Positions 8,534 through 17,985 of a stretch of 64,000 nt of DNA are shown piece by piece (position 1 is the first letter of the stretch; the number at the start of each line of letters is the position of its first letter). Below the pieces are notes generated by a model, which did not search any database, was not told the origin of the DNA, and saw only the letters and a program-made list of their open reading frames with translations. A program made the translations under genes and the position numbers. This DNA is from Bacillota bacterium (GTDB lineage: Bacteria > Bacillota > Clostridia > Acetivibrionales > DSM-1351), in assembly GCA_023433945.1 (NCBI GenBank), contig JAEYTP010000091.1:69178-133177 (forward strand), written 5' to 3'.

Positions 8534-10471
8534 ATGATTCATCCGGATATACCTATATGTTTGAATACTTCTGATAATAATCTGGATAAAGAATTTTATA
8601 TTCCATGTCTTAAATGGGCTACTAAGTACGATCGGGGTGTTGGCTATTTTACTTCGGGTTGGATATCCAAGAACTCAATTGGGTTAGCAGAGTTTGCAAA
8701 TAATCATGGTAAGGCTCGATGGATAACCAGTCCAATATTAGATGAAAGAGATTATAATGCGATAAAATCTGCTACTGATATTCATAATATAGCATTATAT
8801 TTTCAAGAATTGCTATCTTGTTGTGTAAACCGATTGGCAGAAGAAATAGCAGCGGATACTCAAAATGCATTAGGCTGGATGGTTTACGATAATATTTTAG
8901 AATTTAGGTTTGCCATTCCTACGAAAAAATTATTAGATGGAGATTTTCACGATAAGTTTGGCATATTCTACAATGAAAACGGTGAATGTTTATCCTTTTC
9001 TGGGTCTGTTAATGACAGCAGTAAAGGATTTTCAAATTATGAGAGCATTAAGGTCTTTAAATCATGGGAAGGCATGTTCCCTTATGTTAATGCAGATATA
9101 CAACGGTTTGAAAAACTTTGGAATAATCTTGATGATAACTTACGTGTATTAGCATGCAGTGATGCAATACGAGAAAACTTGATTAAACTAAGAAAAGCTG
9201 ATCGCCCATACAATAATATAAAAACAGATAGCTCATCTGATCTATGGAAACATCAAGATGAAGCGATTAAGGCCTTTTTGGATGCGAAAAATGGAATTCT
9301 TGAAATGGCTACCGGAACTGGTAAGACTAGAACTGCTTTGAGAATTGCATCTCATCTGCTGAATAATGGAAAAATTAAGCGTGTTATCATTACAATGTAT
9401 GGCAATGACTTGCTACGACAATGGGAAAAAGAAGTTCTGTCTGCTCTGGATGCTGATATTCAAGTATATAGGTACTTTGAGTCAGCATATAAAGAATTGC
9501 CTTCATTCCTTTTATGTAAAAAGAAATGTGTATTAATAATTTCCCGTGATGCGACCCGTCTTTCAGAGTGTATAGACCGGATGGTTATGCGGATTCCTAA
9601 TGTCTATTCAGATACAATGTTTGTATTTGATGAAGTACATGGACTTGGCTCGGAATCCTTGCGTTCTTCACTTTCAGGCAAAATATTACCATTTCAGTAT
9701 CGTCTGGGGTTAAGTGCAACACCAGACAGAGAATATGATGATGCAGGGAATGAATTTATCCTCCAAGAAGTAGGGCCTATTGTTTTTAAATTTTCTCTTG
9801 AAGATGCGATACGAAAAGGAATTTTATGTGAGTTTTCATATTTCCCCCTTGAATACGAGCTAACTAACGAAGAAAAGCAAGCTAAAAGGGCTATTATTGC
9901 AAGATACTCTGCGCAAAGAAAGAATGGCATATTTGTAAACGAAGAAGATATGTATAGAGATCTTGCAAGAGTTAATAAAACATCAATTGCAAAGCTTCCT
10001 CTATTTCAAGCTTTTATATGTAAAAAGCCTGAAGTATTAGATAGGTGTATTATTTTTGTCGAAACTCGGGAATATGGTGTTTATATACAGAACACACTCA
10101 TCCAACGATTTCCAGAGTTTCATACTTATTATGGAGAGGATGATGTTGATAATTTGAGAAAATTTGGTATTGGCGCTTTAAATTGCTTAATTACTTGTAA
10201 AAAGATATCTGAAGGTGTCGATATAAAATCTGTTAAAAATATCATTTTATTTTCCTCTGATAGAGGAAGATTAGTCACAACACAGAGAATAGGCAGAAGT
10301 TTGAGGACAAATCCAAATGATCCTACAAAACGTGCAAATGTCGTCGATTTTATTTGCATAACCTCTGATAATACAGACGATAGCGACAGAGAGCTTGGTG
10401 CGGATATGGAAAGACGAGAATGGTTAACAACCCTTTCAACTGTGAGGAGGAATTCTAATGAAGCTTTATGA
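8534..10471 (+). CDS. PLD-nuclease/SF2 helicase fusion, likely restriction component
   Basis: This 645-residue protein has an N-terminal phospholipase-D-like nuclease domain, with FHDKFGIFY near residue 135 and an S-G-S-V-N-D segment after it. A superfamily 2 helicase follows, with Walker A GTGKT at 261-265, DEVH at 366-369, LSATPDRE as motif III and QRIGRSLRT as motif VI. Proteins of this layout occur as effector enzymes in DNA phosphorothioation-linked and other restriction loci. It starts an operon of five tightly packed genes: the next gene begins 14 bp before its stop. The start has GGGAGG upstream. The domain architecture is clear; its link to the dnd operon 8 kb away is inferred. Confidence 0.8.
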   Translation: MIHPDIPICLNTSDNNLDKEFYIPCLKWATKYDRGVGYFTSGWISKNSIGLAEFANNHGKARWITSPILDERDYNAIKSATDIHNIALYFQELLSCCVNRLAEEIAADTQNALGWMVYDNILEFRFAIPTKKLLDGDFHDKFGIFYNENGECLSFSGSVNDSSKGFSNYESIKVFKSWEGMFPYVNADIQRFEKLWNNLDDNLRVLACSDAIRENLIKLRKADRPYNNIKTDSSSDLWKHQDEAIKAFLDAKNGILEMATGTGKTRTALRIASHLLNNGKIKRVIITMYGNDLLRQWEKEVLSALDADIQVYRYFESAYKELPSFLLCKKKCVLIISRDATRLSECIDRMVMRIPNVYSDTMFVFDEVHGLGSESLRSSLSGKILPFQYRLGLSATPDREYDDAGNEFILQEVGPIVFKFSLEDAIRKGILCEFSYFPLEYELTNEEKQAKRAIIARYSAQRKNGIFVNEEDMYRDLARVNKTSIAKLPLFQAFICKKPEVLDRCIIFVETREYGVYIQNTLIQRFPEFHTYYGEDDVDNLRKFGIGALNCLITCKKISEGVDIKSVKNIILFSSDRGRLVTTQRIGRSLRTNPNDPTKRANVVDFICITSDNTDDSDRELGADMERREWLTTLSTVRRNSNEAL

Positions 10472-10646
10472 AGAACTTACACAAGCTATGGCAGAAACAA
10501 TATCTGCTACAGAGGAATCAAGTACTTTTAAAATTCGGTTTTCAAAGCTAATAGAAAACTTTTTTGAAAATTCTTATGCAGAGCATGATATCAACGATGT
10601 GATTAATTTGGTTGGCCTTGTGGAGGAGAATATAAATGGAAATTAG
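10458..10646 (+). CDS. Small acidic operon protein (62 aa)
   Basis: The gene begins 14 bp inside the helicase gene behind GAGGAGGAATTCTA and ends 11 bp inside the next ATPase gene, so it is translationally coupled on both sides. The protein is short and acidic (MKLYEELTQAMAETISATEE at the start), probably helical, with no recognised domain. The conserved-looking overlaps argue that it is real and works with its neighbours, perhaps as an accessory or structural subunit. No function is assigned. Confidence 0.65.
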   Translation: MKLYEELTQAMAETISATEESSTFKIRFSKLIENFFENSYAEHDINDVINLVGLVEENINGN

Positions 10647-12552
10647 AATTATTGGCTGGGGGTATGAAAATATTCGGCGCTTTAATACATTATATATAGA
10701 TTTGCTTCAAGGAGGTAATCATTTACCGCATGCAACTCTTGTTATGATGCGAAATGGCACAGGTAAAACAACAACCATTACCCTTATGCGTGCTATCTTG
10801 AGTGGAATTGCGAAAAAATGGACCCCGGAAGAGGTACGAGAATTTAAGCCAGTAAATGGACAAGCTTCACGAGGGAAGTTCTATATAAAAATTAAGTTTG
10901 GCATGGATTTATACCATTATAATCTTATTTTGGATTATGATTATGGTAAGGCTTCATATGAAACCTCTTGTGTGGGGTTATCGGGCGGTTTGAAATCAGA
11001 GCATATATTGCCTATGCAGCTAAAAAGTGTTTTTGATAATGAAGGCTTTATCAATAGATTTATCTTTGATGGTGAACAGGCTAAAAAGACACTGAGCACC
11101 AAGAGTAAAGAGGCTGAACTAGCCGTTACCTACCTGTACCAAATTGATAAATTGGATACATTGATTTCTCAAATAGAATCCATGGTATTACGAAAACAGT
11201 CTGAATCAGATTCAAGGGGAGCAACATCAACAAGCCTCAGCAATAATCGTACACGTATGGAAACTAAAAAAAGACACTATCTACATTTGATATCTCGAAG
11301 GGATACTCTCATTTCACAGATTACCCAAAGTCAAAGCGAATGGGATAGCTTGGAACAAAGACGTATTGAGATTATTGCATCAGATGAGAGATTGCGTCAA
11401 GAACAGATGAGATTATTAGCAGAAAAGTCAACTAAAATTGCTGAGTTAAACAAGTTATTACAAGCAATAGGTAATTATATAAAAGAACCTTTTCATGTAC
11501 ATAGTGTTTTTAATGAACGGCTTAAGGGCTTGATGCAAAATATGCAAACTCTTAAATTGCCGAAAACAACAGCCAGAGAGTTTTTTAGAGAGTTATCAGA
11601 AAGTAAAGAGTGTGTTTGTGGCAGGCCTATAGGAAAAGAGGAAAAAGAAGCTATCCTCAAGCGGGCAGATAATTATCTTGGAGAGGACGACCTAAACGCT
11701 ATAAATGCAATTAAGGATAAACTAAGGAATTATCAGACAGGAGATAGTTTATCAAATTCACTTAGGGAGATGGTAAATCTCAAAGAGTATATTCAAAGCA
11801 TCCAAAGTGCACTGGACCGACTGGTTCTTAGTCTAGATGAAGAAGCAGTACATGAGGCAGAATCAATTGCTTTAGAACAGTCTAGTATAAAACAAAGAAT
11901 ATTAGACTATGAGCGTGAGCGTGATATTTTAATAGCACCACTTGGAGTTCCGAACGCTTCGGAACAAAATAATATTGATTTAGCTGAGAAAGCATGGAAA
12001 GAAGCAGAAGAAAATTTACTTCGTGCAACAGGGACTTATGAGTATACTCAAAAAGCAAATAAGTTAATTTCATATATCAAAAGTATTCGTTGGTCAGCGT
12101 TACAAAAACTTAAGAAAAGCATATTAGAGAAAACTAACGAGAAAATTGCTGCAATAATTACGGATGAACGGATAACTGTAGAAAAAATAGATGGAAGTCT
12201 TATTCTGCAAAACAGAGCAGGAGTTAGCGAAGGCCAGACTTTAGCAATTGCATATTCTTATATTGGCTCGCTCTTTAAACACTCGTCATTTGAGTTTCCA
12301 TTTGTTATCGACTCCCCTGCAGCATCAATGGATCTTTCCGTAAGAAGAGAGGTTGCAAACATAATACCCACATTATTTGAGCAGTTAATAATCTTTGTTA
12401 CATCTGGCGAAGTAGCTGGTTTTGCTGAAAAATTCTATACCTTAGACGATGTGCTTTATATTACGGTTGAAGGAAATGATGATGATGGAAAAGCACAATG
12501 CTCATTTGCAAAAGAATATTTTTCAACATACCAGTGTGAGGAGGAAGGTTAA
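10636..12552 (+). CDS. DndD-like SMC/Rad50-type ATPase
   Basis: This 638-residue ATPase has Walker A NGTGKTT at residues 40-46. A long coiled-coil middle is interrupted by a C-V-C-G-R-P hook at 326-331. The C-terminal half-site has VSEGQTLAIAYSY as signature and FPFVIDSPAASMD as Walker B with D-loop. FIFDGEQ near residue 142 matches the FFFDGE motif of DndD. It is therefore a relative of DndD, distinct from the canonical dndD at 19523-21496. The start ATG is behind GGAGGAGAATATAA. It overlaps both neighbours in the operon. It probably forms a DNA-sensing or loading complex with the PLD-helicase; this is inferred. Confidence 0.75.
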   Translation: MEIRIIGWGYENIRRFNTLYIDLLQGGNHLPHATLVMMRNGTGKTTTITLMRAILSGIAKKWTPEEVREFKPVNGQASRGKFYIKIKFGMDLYHYNLILDYDYGKASYETSCVGLSGGLKSEHILPMQLKSVFDNEGFINRFIFDGEQAKKTLSTKSKEAELAVTYLYQIDKLDTLISQIESMVLRKQSESDSRGATSTSLSNNRTRMETKKRHYLHLISRRDTLISQITQSQSEWDSLEQRRIEIIASDERLRQEQMRLLAEKSTKIAELNKLLQAIGNYIKEPFHVHSVFNERLKGLMQNMQTLKLPKTTAREFFRELSESKECVCGRPIGKEEKEAILKRADNYLGEDDLNAINAIKDKLRNYQTGDSLSNSLREMVNLKEYIQSIQSALDRLVLSLDEEAVHEAESIALEQSSIKQRILDYERERDILIAPLGVPNASEQNNIDLAEKAWKEAEENLLRATGTYEYTQKANKLISYIKSIRWSALQKLKKSILEKTNEKIAAIITDERITVEKIDGSLILQNRAGVSEGQTLAIAYSYIGSLFKHSSFEFPFVIDSPAASMDLSVRREVANIIPTLFEQLIIFVTSGEVAGFAEKFYTLDDVLYITVEGNDDDGKAQCSFAKEYFSTYQCEEEG

Positions 12553-13019
12553 TGCCATTTAGATTACCAAAAAAATGTAGAGGTTACTTTAATGAGATTA
12601 CTGGGAAAGAAGATTCTAAGCTACATATTCTATTTGATGGTTATTATCTTAGCTTACTAGTGGGTTTGGCACAAGCCAAAATCGACGCAAATGCTGATCT
12701 TGAAGCTTCTGAATTAGTGAATGAGTACCCAATAAGCTATCAAGATAGCCGTGATTATGTAGCAGCCCTGTTAATTGCAACAGAAGCAAAGCGAATTCCA
12801 GTTGATGTGACAAGTGCAAATGAGCTTGAACAGCTAATGACTATTTTAGTTGATTCACACTCAAAGACAAGATTATCAAAAGAGGGTGAAGACCGCTTAA
12901 ACCAATATGCTTCCCGTGGAATTGATGTAATTATAGAAAAAATGCCCAAGCACACACGACTAGAAGAGTTTTATCAGGATTACTTTGAATGTTTTGAAAA
13001 AGGTATTTTTTTTGAATAG
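12552..13019 (+). CDS. Operon protein of unknown function (155 aa)
   Basis: The start codon overlaps the stop of the ATPase gene (TAATG), so the two are coupled. The protein begins MPFRLPKKCRGYFNEITGKE and is mostly helical by composition. It contains DYVAALLIATEAKRI, which loosely recalls the compact helical architecture of DndE-type or phosphorothioation-associated small proteins, but the similarity is not strong enough to name it. No catalytic motif, signal peptide or membrane segment is seen. Its fixed place between the DndD-like ATPase and the HARE-HTH gene suggests a complex subunit. Confidence 0.65.
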   Translation: MPFRLPKKCRGYFNEITGKEDSKLHILFDGYYLSLLVGLAQAKIDANADLEASELVNEYPISYQDSRDYVAALLIATEAKRIPVDVTSANELEQLMTILVDSHSKTRLSKEGEDRLNQYASRGIDVIIEKMPKHTRLEEFYQDYFECFEKGIFFE

Positions 13020-13064
13020 CTAATGTGTATATCAGAATACTTTATAAAAATGTAGGTGAACAGA

Positions 13065-13979
13065 TTGAAGAAGTATACATTAAAGGATTTTGCTGAGCAA
13101 ATAATCAAAGAAAATAGTCGTCCCATGACAGCATCAGAAATTTGGCAATACGGAGTAGAAAAGGGCTATGACAAAAGAGGCGGATTTGTCGGTAAGACGC
13201 CTTGGGTAACTATTGGCCAAAAAATTATGATAGATATTAAAGAAAACCCAAAATCTAAGTTTACCGTTAACCTCCAGGTACGCCCTAAACTCTTTTCTTT
13301 AAAAAGTATTTCTACCTCTGAAATTATAACTGAAGCAGGTGGTGCATTGAAAAACACCCTTAAATTACGTGAGGATGAGCTTCATAAGCATATGACATAC
13401 TTTGCATATACGTATTTGGAACGTGTATATACAAAAACAATTCGGCATCAAACGTCCAATCGACAGGATAAATATAAAGAATGGATTCATCCAGATATGG
13501 TTGGAGTTAGCTTTCCTGTAGATTCATGGGCTAAAGAGTTAATAGAGCTATCCAAAGAAATGGGATTACTTCCAATAAAGTTGTATTCTTTTGAATTAAA
13601 AATAGAGTTGACCTCCTCAAATTTGAGAGAATACTTTTTCCAGGCAGTATCAAATTCTTCTTGGGCACATGAGGGCTATTTGGCGGTAGCTAAACTAGAA
13701 CAGGACAATGATTTTCTTCAAGAGTTAAAAAGGCTAACGAATTCATTTGGAATTGGTGTTATTAGACTTGATATTATTAATCCGGATGATTCTGAAATAG
13801 TAATTCCTGCAAAATCTAAAGAAATGCTGGATTGGGATACAATTAATAAACTATGTAATGTTAATGCTGACTTTAGAGGCTTTATTGAGGGAGTGAAAGA
13901 TAATGCCAAAATTTCTAAAATTCAAAAAGATTTATATGATGAAGTGTTAGATGCAGATGAAATTATGATTAAATATTAG
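13065..13979 (+). CDS. HARE-HTH domain protein
   Basis: The first ~85 residues form a HARE-HTH-type winged helix (KDFAEQIIKENSRPMTASEI, then GKTPWVTIGQKIMIDI). The remaining ~220 residues resemble the C-terminal part of the HrgA/COG2958-like family seen near restriction genes. I place the start at the TTG at 13065 because TAGGTGAA lies a few bases upstream; the GTG at 13056 is part of that site. It follows the 155-aa gene by 45 bp and closes the five-gene operon. HARE-HTH domains are linked to sensing modified DNA in family studies, which would suit recognition of phosphorothioate or other marks. That role is inferred here. Confidence 0.7.
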   Translation: MKKYTLKDFAEQIIKENSRPMTASEIWQYGVEKGYDKRGGFVGKTPWVTIGQKIMIDIKENPKSKFTVNLQVRPKLFSLKSISTSEIITEAGGALKNTLKLREDELHKHMTYFAYTYLERVYTKTIRHQTSNRQDKYKEWIHPDMVGVSFPVDSWAKELIELSKEMGLLPIKLYSFELKIELTSSNLREYFFQAVSNSSWAHEGYLAVAKLEQDNDFLQELKRLTNSFGIGVIRLDIINPDDSEIVIPAKSKEMLDWDTINKLCNVNADFRGFIEGVKDNAKISKIQKDLYDEVLDADEIMIKY

Positions 13980-14034
13980 ATGAGGCTATGGATTGATATT
14001 AGTTTAAAATATTTGAAAGGTAGAATAATGAAAC

Positions 14035-14160
14035 ATATTCTTAGTTTGGTTAAATGAAAAGTTAAGTTCCACTTTGAATAGGTGTGGCAGTCTAAAAAAA
14101 CGTCCGCACCCCCTAGAACAGGGTGGAATTTAACTTTGCAATTGAGTATATTCTTAGTTT
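14035..14160. repeat. Palindromic element flanked by 13-bp direct repeats
   Basis: Inverted 15-mers, AAAGTTAAGTTCCAC at 14058-14072 and GTGGAATTTAACTTT at 14123-14137, match with one mismatch and enclose a second imperfect stem. The 13-mer ATATTCTTAGTTT occurs at 14035-14047 and again at 14148-14160, each ten bases from a palindrome end. The layout resembles a miniature transposable element with a target duplication, but it could also be a strong structured terminator of the five-gene operon. Confidence 0.4.
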
Positions 14161-14265
14161 ATAAACTTAATGGTAGAATTATGTTGAAATATGTTTCGTT
14201 TATATGTATACTAGTTTTGTATTGGAAATATTATCCTAGATAGACTTCTGGAAGGAGCTACATAT

Positions 14266-16137
14266 ATGAAATCATTTATAGTTAAGTTGAGCGAATTCTT
14301 TCAGATCATGAGAAATATAGACAATGAAGAAAATTTTGATAATGATGTTGTACAATACATTATTCCTAAATATCAACGTGAATATAAATGGACCGAGGAT
14401 AAAGTTGCCACACTTGTTAATGACATAAATAGTCGAGATAAATTCTTAGGCAATATAATTCTTGATAAGAAGGAGCAGTATTATCAAATTGTTGATGGAC
14501 AACAAAGAATTACTACAGTATTCTTAATATTAGTAGCATTATTTAATAAATTGAAAAACGCAACAGGTCATGAAATAAATTTAGAACAACGTAATATTTA
14601 TAGATATTTGTATAAAGAAAACTCTTTCATTTTACAAAATCAATCTGTTGGAAGCTTCTTGGTACTTAATCGAAATATTATTGAAATAAATATAAATACT
14701 GATGTTGATGTTTATTTTCAGAAGAAAACATTTAATTCATTATATAATGTCATACTAACTCAGTTAGATAAAATAGTCGATATTCGAAGATTTGTTAACA
14801 AACTACTTGATTGCTCTTTCTTAGTACTTATTAACAACGATACGGGTCATACCACTTCTATCGAACAAATTTTTCTTGATATAAATTTTAAATCGCAATT
14901 ACTTGATGTTGAGGACATATTTAAAGGTTATTGTTTTAAAAACTATTGGCCACAATTTCATAATGAACTGAAAGATCAGTGGGTTAAGTTAAAGAAAAAC
15001 AATAAAACATTTCTTGATTTTGGATATAGAGATTTAAGTGAATTTATATATCATTATTTATTATCTAGATCAGAAAGTTATGACATTCCAGAAAAATTAT
15101 CACCTGGAGGCAAGCATTATCTAGAGGGTAAGAACAATAATGAGACGAAGCTTTTGCTAGATGATATGGTAGATTATTCGCAAAATATTACTATTTTTTG
15201 GAATAATCTTTATAATGAAACCTATATTTTCGCTGATATATGTCCTGATTTAATCCGTTATAGAAATACGAATGCGCATGTTATTATAAAAAGAATGTGT
15301 AAAATCATTATAGAGAATAAGGCAGCGCAGTATCAAAAATTCCCATATTTCATGCTGATCCACTTTTTTATGAAAGATAACTCATTAGGACAGGGATTGG
15401 CATATTCAGATTTTAAAAAGTTGATTACAAATTATTTTATATATTCATTTTTATTTATTAGCGATAATAAACGTAAACAGAAAGGAGCGATTGATCATAC
15501 AATTTTTAGTATTTTGTATGATGATTTAGCCGAAAAGCAAAGGAGAATTATTAGTGCCGTAAAAGCATTGAGGAATAGTTTTTTAGAAGACTATTCTCCT
15601 TCTGTAAATTTTAATATTGAAAATGCAAATACATTATATTCGATAATTGATTTCTATATTTCTGATGAAAACTTTTTGCCTAAATTGTATTCAATTGATG
15701 CTGGATATAACCGCGAACATTTAATCATACATGATAATAGACGACAAAGAGTTGCTTGGGTTGAAGATAGAAACAATTTTGAATTTGAACTGAGTATGAT
15801 TGATGGCGTCAATTATTTTAAAAAAAGCACCATTAATTATTTGATAATGGAGGAACGAATAAATACTTCACTTGGTCGAAATGATATAGTCCAAAAAGTA
15901 TCACAAATCGAAAATGCATATATTGATCATATGCCAAAACATATTGGGTTGTTTATTAATCATATTAAACAAATGCCCTCATTCATAACGTTGCAAGCAT
16001 TAAAGGGGCAAACATCAACTCAACAGACTATTACTGACAATTACCGCAATTTTATTAGTGATTATTTTGGAGATATTAACCAAGAAATTATGTTGCGAAA
16101 TATTAAGGACGCATTCAAGGATGCTTTTAGAAACTAA
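14266..16137 (+). CDS. DUF262 protein with DGQQR motif, divergent HNH tail
   Basis: This 623-residue protein opens with a DUF262 domain: IIPKYQREYKW near residue 34, then FLGNIIL, and DGQQR at 77-81. DUF262 is the N-terminal nucleotidase-like domain of GmrSD and of SspE, where the DGQQR motif takes part in phosphorothioate-stimulated activity. The C-terminal region holds NREHLIIHDN near residue 485, where DUF1524 HNH nucleases carry their catalytic histidine, although the following residues diverge. The gene starts at an ATG behind GGAAGGAG. It stands alone between the helicase/ATPase operon and the dnd operon. A role as a modification-sensing effector is a reasonable inference, not shown. 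Confidence 0.75.
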   Translation: MKSFIVKLSEFFQIMRNIDNEENFDNDVVQYIIPKYQREYKWTEDKVATLVNDINSRDKFLGNIILDKKEQYYQIVDGQQRITTVFLILVALFNKLKNATGHEINLEQRNIYRYLYKENSFILQNQSVGSFLVLNRNIIEININTDVDVYFQKKTFNSLYNVILTQLDKIVDIRRFVNKLLDCSFLVLINNDTGHTTSIEQIFLDINFKSQLLDVEDIFKGYCFKNYWPQFHNELKDQWVKLKKNNKTFLDFGYRDLSEFIYHYLLSRSESYDIPEKLSPGGKHYLEGKNNNETKLLLDDMVDYSQNITIFWNNLYNETYIFADICPDLIRYRNTNAHVIIKRMCKIIIENKAAQYQKFPYFMLIHFFMKDNSLGQGLAYSDFKKLITNYFIYSFLFISDNKRKQKGAIDHTIFSILYDDLAEKQRRIISAVKALRNSFLEDYSPSVNFNIENANTLYSIIDFYISDENFLPKLYSIDAGYNREHLIIHDNRRQRVAWVEDRNNFEFELSMIDGVNYFKKSTINYLIMEERINTSLGRNDIVQKVSQIENAYIDHMPKHIGLFINHIKQMPSFITLQALKGQTSTQQTITDNYRNFISDYFGDINQEIMLRNIKDAFKDAFRN

Positions 16138-16251
16138 TATGTCTAATTTTCAAATAGTAGAGAATAAATATGTCCTAATGTTTAAATTTATATCTTGCTT
16201 TCCCCAACTTATCCGAAGAGCACTTTCAATTTGTTTATGATAAAAATACAT

Positions 16252-16735
16252 TTATGTTAACACATGGCTGTGGCTGTAATAATGAGAAGTACATATTGAG
16301 CCATTATAAGCGCTACAATAATACTTTGTTACCAACATAAGAGCCTCGTAATCGACACCAGGGAAACTGACATTCAAAGTATTCGGCATACAGAATTTTG
16401 GATAACCACTATTCTCGAATTCAACACCAGAATTATTTAGCTCTTTCATGATTTGTTCCTTGGTATTATAATATTGATTGATGACTTTTGAATGTTCTTG
16501 TTCGGCAATCTCGCAAGCTCTATCAAAGCCTACAATCAATGCCACCGGTAACATTCCTGGACTTAATTCTCTTTCATGTCCACCGCCATAGACGATAGGT
16601 GCAATAGGAGGTCTTTTATAATTTATCATTCTTAGAGCTAATGCCCCTATACCTTGAGGTCGTACATCTTATGACCGGTAACAGAAAGAAGGTCATATTT
16701 TAGGGACCTCAGTTCATTGACTAGTTTACCACAGC
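16252..16735 (-). pseudogene. Truncated, frameshifted second copy of dndA
   Basis: The minus strand encodes a degraded copy of the middle and C-terminal half of the cysteine desulfurase at 17986-19128. KRPPIAPIVYGGGHE matches KRPPVKPVMFGGSHE, and the catalytic-cysteine loop is present as SICTSH. Upstream of 16630 a frameshift interrupts the HKMYG/GALALR segment, and the similarity stops abruptly at the S-C-G-K-L-V segment near 16735. The last ~40 codons are deleted. The 3' flank also matches that of the intact gene (TGTTAACACATGG). It is a relic of a duplicated dnd locus and cannot encode an active enzyme. Confidence 0.8.
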
Positions 16736-16781
16736 TCTAAATTGGGCATAGCAAAAAACGAAATAGTTTTTACCAGTACTC

Positions 16782-16988
16782 AGAAGTGATTTTAAAAAGG
16801 TATTTTTAAGTTTGCCAAAGACATGCCCAATAATTAGTCGAGAACTGCTATATACTGCTCTTACAAAGTCTAAGGAAAGGCTAATACTGCTAATAGAAGG
16901 TGAAAACCCATCATGGATTTTTGATTTAACAATGCGAAATATTCTTAATCTTTTATGCTTCCTTTACTCAGTTTGCATACAAGATTAA
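16782..16988 (+). pseudogene. C-terminal remnant of an SF1 (UvrD-like) helicase
   Basis: One frame reads SDFKKVFLSLPKTCPIIS followed by RELLYTALTKSKERLILL and IEGENPSWIFDL before a stop. The segment with LYTALTKSKERL is the classical motif VI of UvrD-family helicases, and SDFKKVF is the tail of motif V. No upstream helicase body remains, because the dndA relic abuts it. This is a fragment from a lost helicase, possibly part of an earlier defence gene set at the same site. Confidence 0.6.
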
Positions 16989-17770
16989 TCATGACAGAAG
17001 CATCTTTATTTTCAAATTCAAGGCTTAAAAACCTAAATAATTCCTCAATAGAGATATTTATAGATTATGTTACCTTCTCCACTCTGTGAATGCTTGCCAT
17101 ACTCTCACCACGTTCTAACCGACCTAGGTATAAGGTGCTTGTATATATTACAAACTCACCGTAGAAGACATATCAACCAGAAAGAATATATCATATTTAA
17201 CGATGAATTGGTTACCACCACAGCAACTCGAGTAATTAGAGATCTATCCGATATATATGATTCATTGTGGTATCAAAATATAATTTTGGGTGATGATGTG
17301 GGTAACATAAACCTATATCAATTAATGCCTTTTAAAAAGCAATAAAGCCAATTGTTAACCAATGTTTGAGTGCAATCCAAACAGAAGGTATAATAGGTGC
17401 TGATACTCTTCATTTAGAAGAAAATAAAATTCTGTATTTCATAGACACTGCATGGTATACAGTTATTGAGATATGGCCTAAATGCTTTACAAAAGACAAA
17501 AAATATAACAATAGCTATAACATCTGCAAAGAATTTGGGGTATTCCCAATTTATGTGCTTTTATTCGAATTTCTTGAAAAAAGTTTATTCGATAAAACTG
17601 CTTCACTCAAACACTTCAGGAGTGTATAACTGCGACAAAAGTTGTTTCATCAGATTGGTTAGTTGGCGGAAGGTTTACTGGATTGACATCAGGACAAGCT
17701 ATTAAGCAAGTAATGAGAGTTTATTAAGAATGAGATAGAAAACCCCTTTTTAGGGTAGATAAGGAAGTTT
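16989..17770. other. Degenerate region with broken reading frames
   Basis: Several frames of 60-92 codons overlap here, none with a convincing ribosome binding site. Fragments such as SSDWLVGGRFTGLTSG followed by QAIKQVMRVY and a stop, and ITSAKNLGYSQFM in another frame, look like pieces of former genes interrupted by frameshifts. I could not identify their families. The stretch appears to be a gene graveyard between the DUF262 gene and the dnd operon. Confidence 0.4.
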
Positions 17771-17774
17771 GTGT

Positions 17775-17811
17775 AAGAGGCTTATTGGTGAACTCTAAGC
17801 CTCTTCTTTTA
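17775..17811. terminator. Bidirectional terminator downstream of dndA
   Basis: A perfect 10-bp stem, AAGAGGCTTA and TAAGCCTCTT, encloses an 11-base loop. It is followed by a T-rich tract on the plus strand and preceded by mixed sequence on the other side. It lies about 175 bp beyond the dndA stop. Confidence 0.65.
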
Positions 17812-17985
17812 CATTTTACATGTTACAATTATTTGCACTCATTGCACGGTATCTCTTTTATCTTATTTATCATTGATTTTATCAATGATAATCGTAGGAT
17901 GCTTTTACCAAACTAATTCTAATAAGCACTTTCCATTAGTTAATCTGGTAAACATGTTGATGTTAACACATGGTTGTTGTTGTAA

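Noticed and set aside
16740..16833. Inverted repeat ATTGGGCAT / ATGCCCAAT as ends of a mobile element
   Set aside because: The right-hand copy lies inside a recognisable helicase-coding remnant, so the match is more likely chance.
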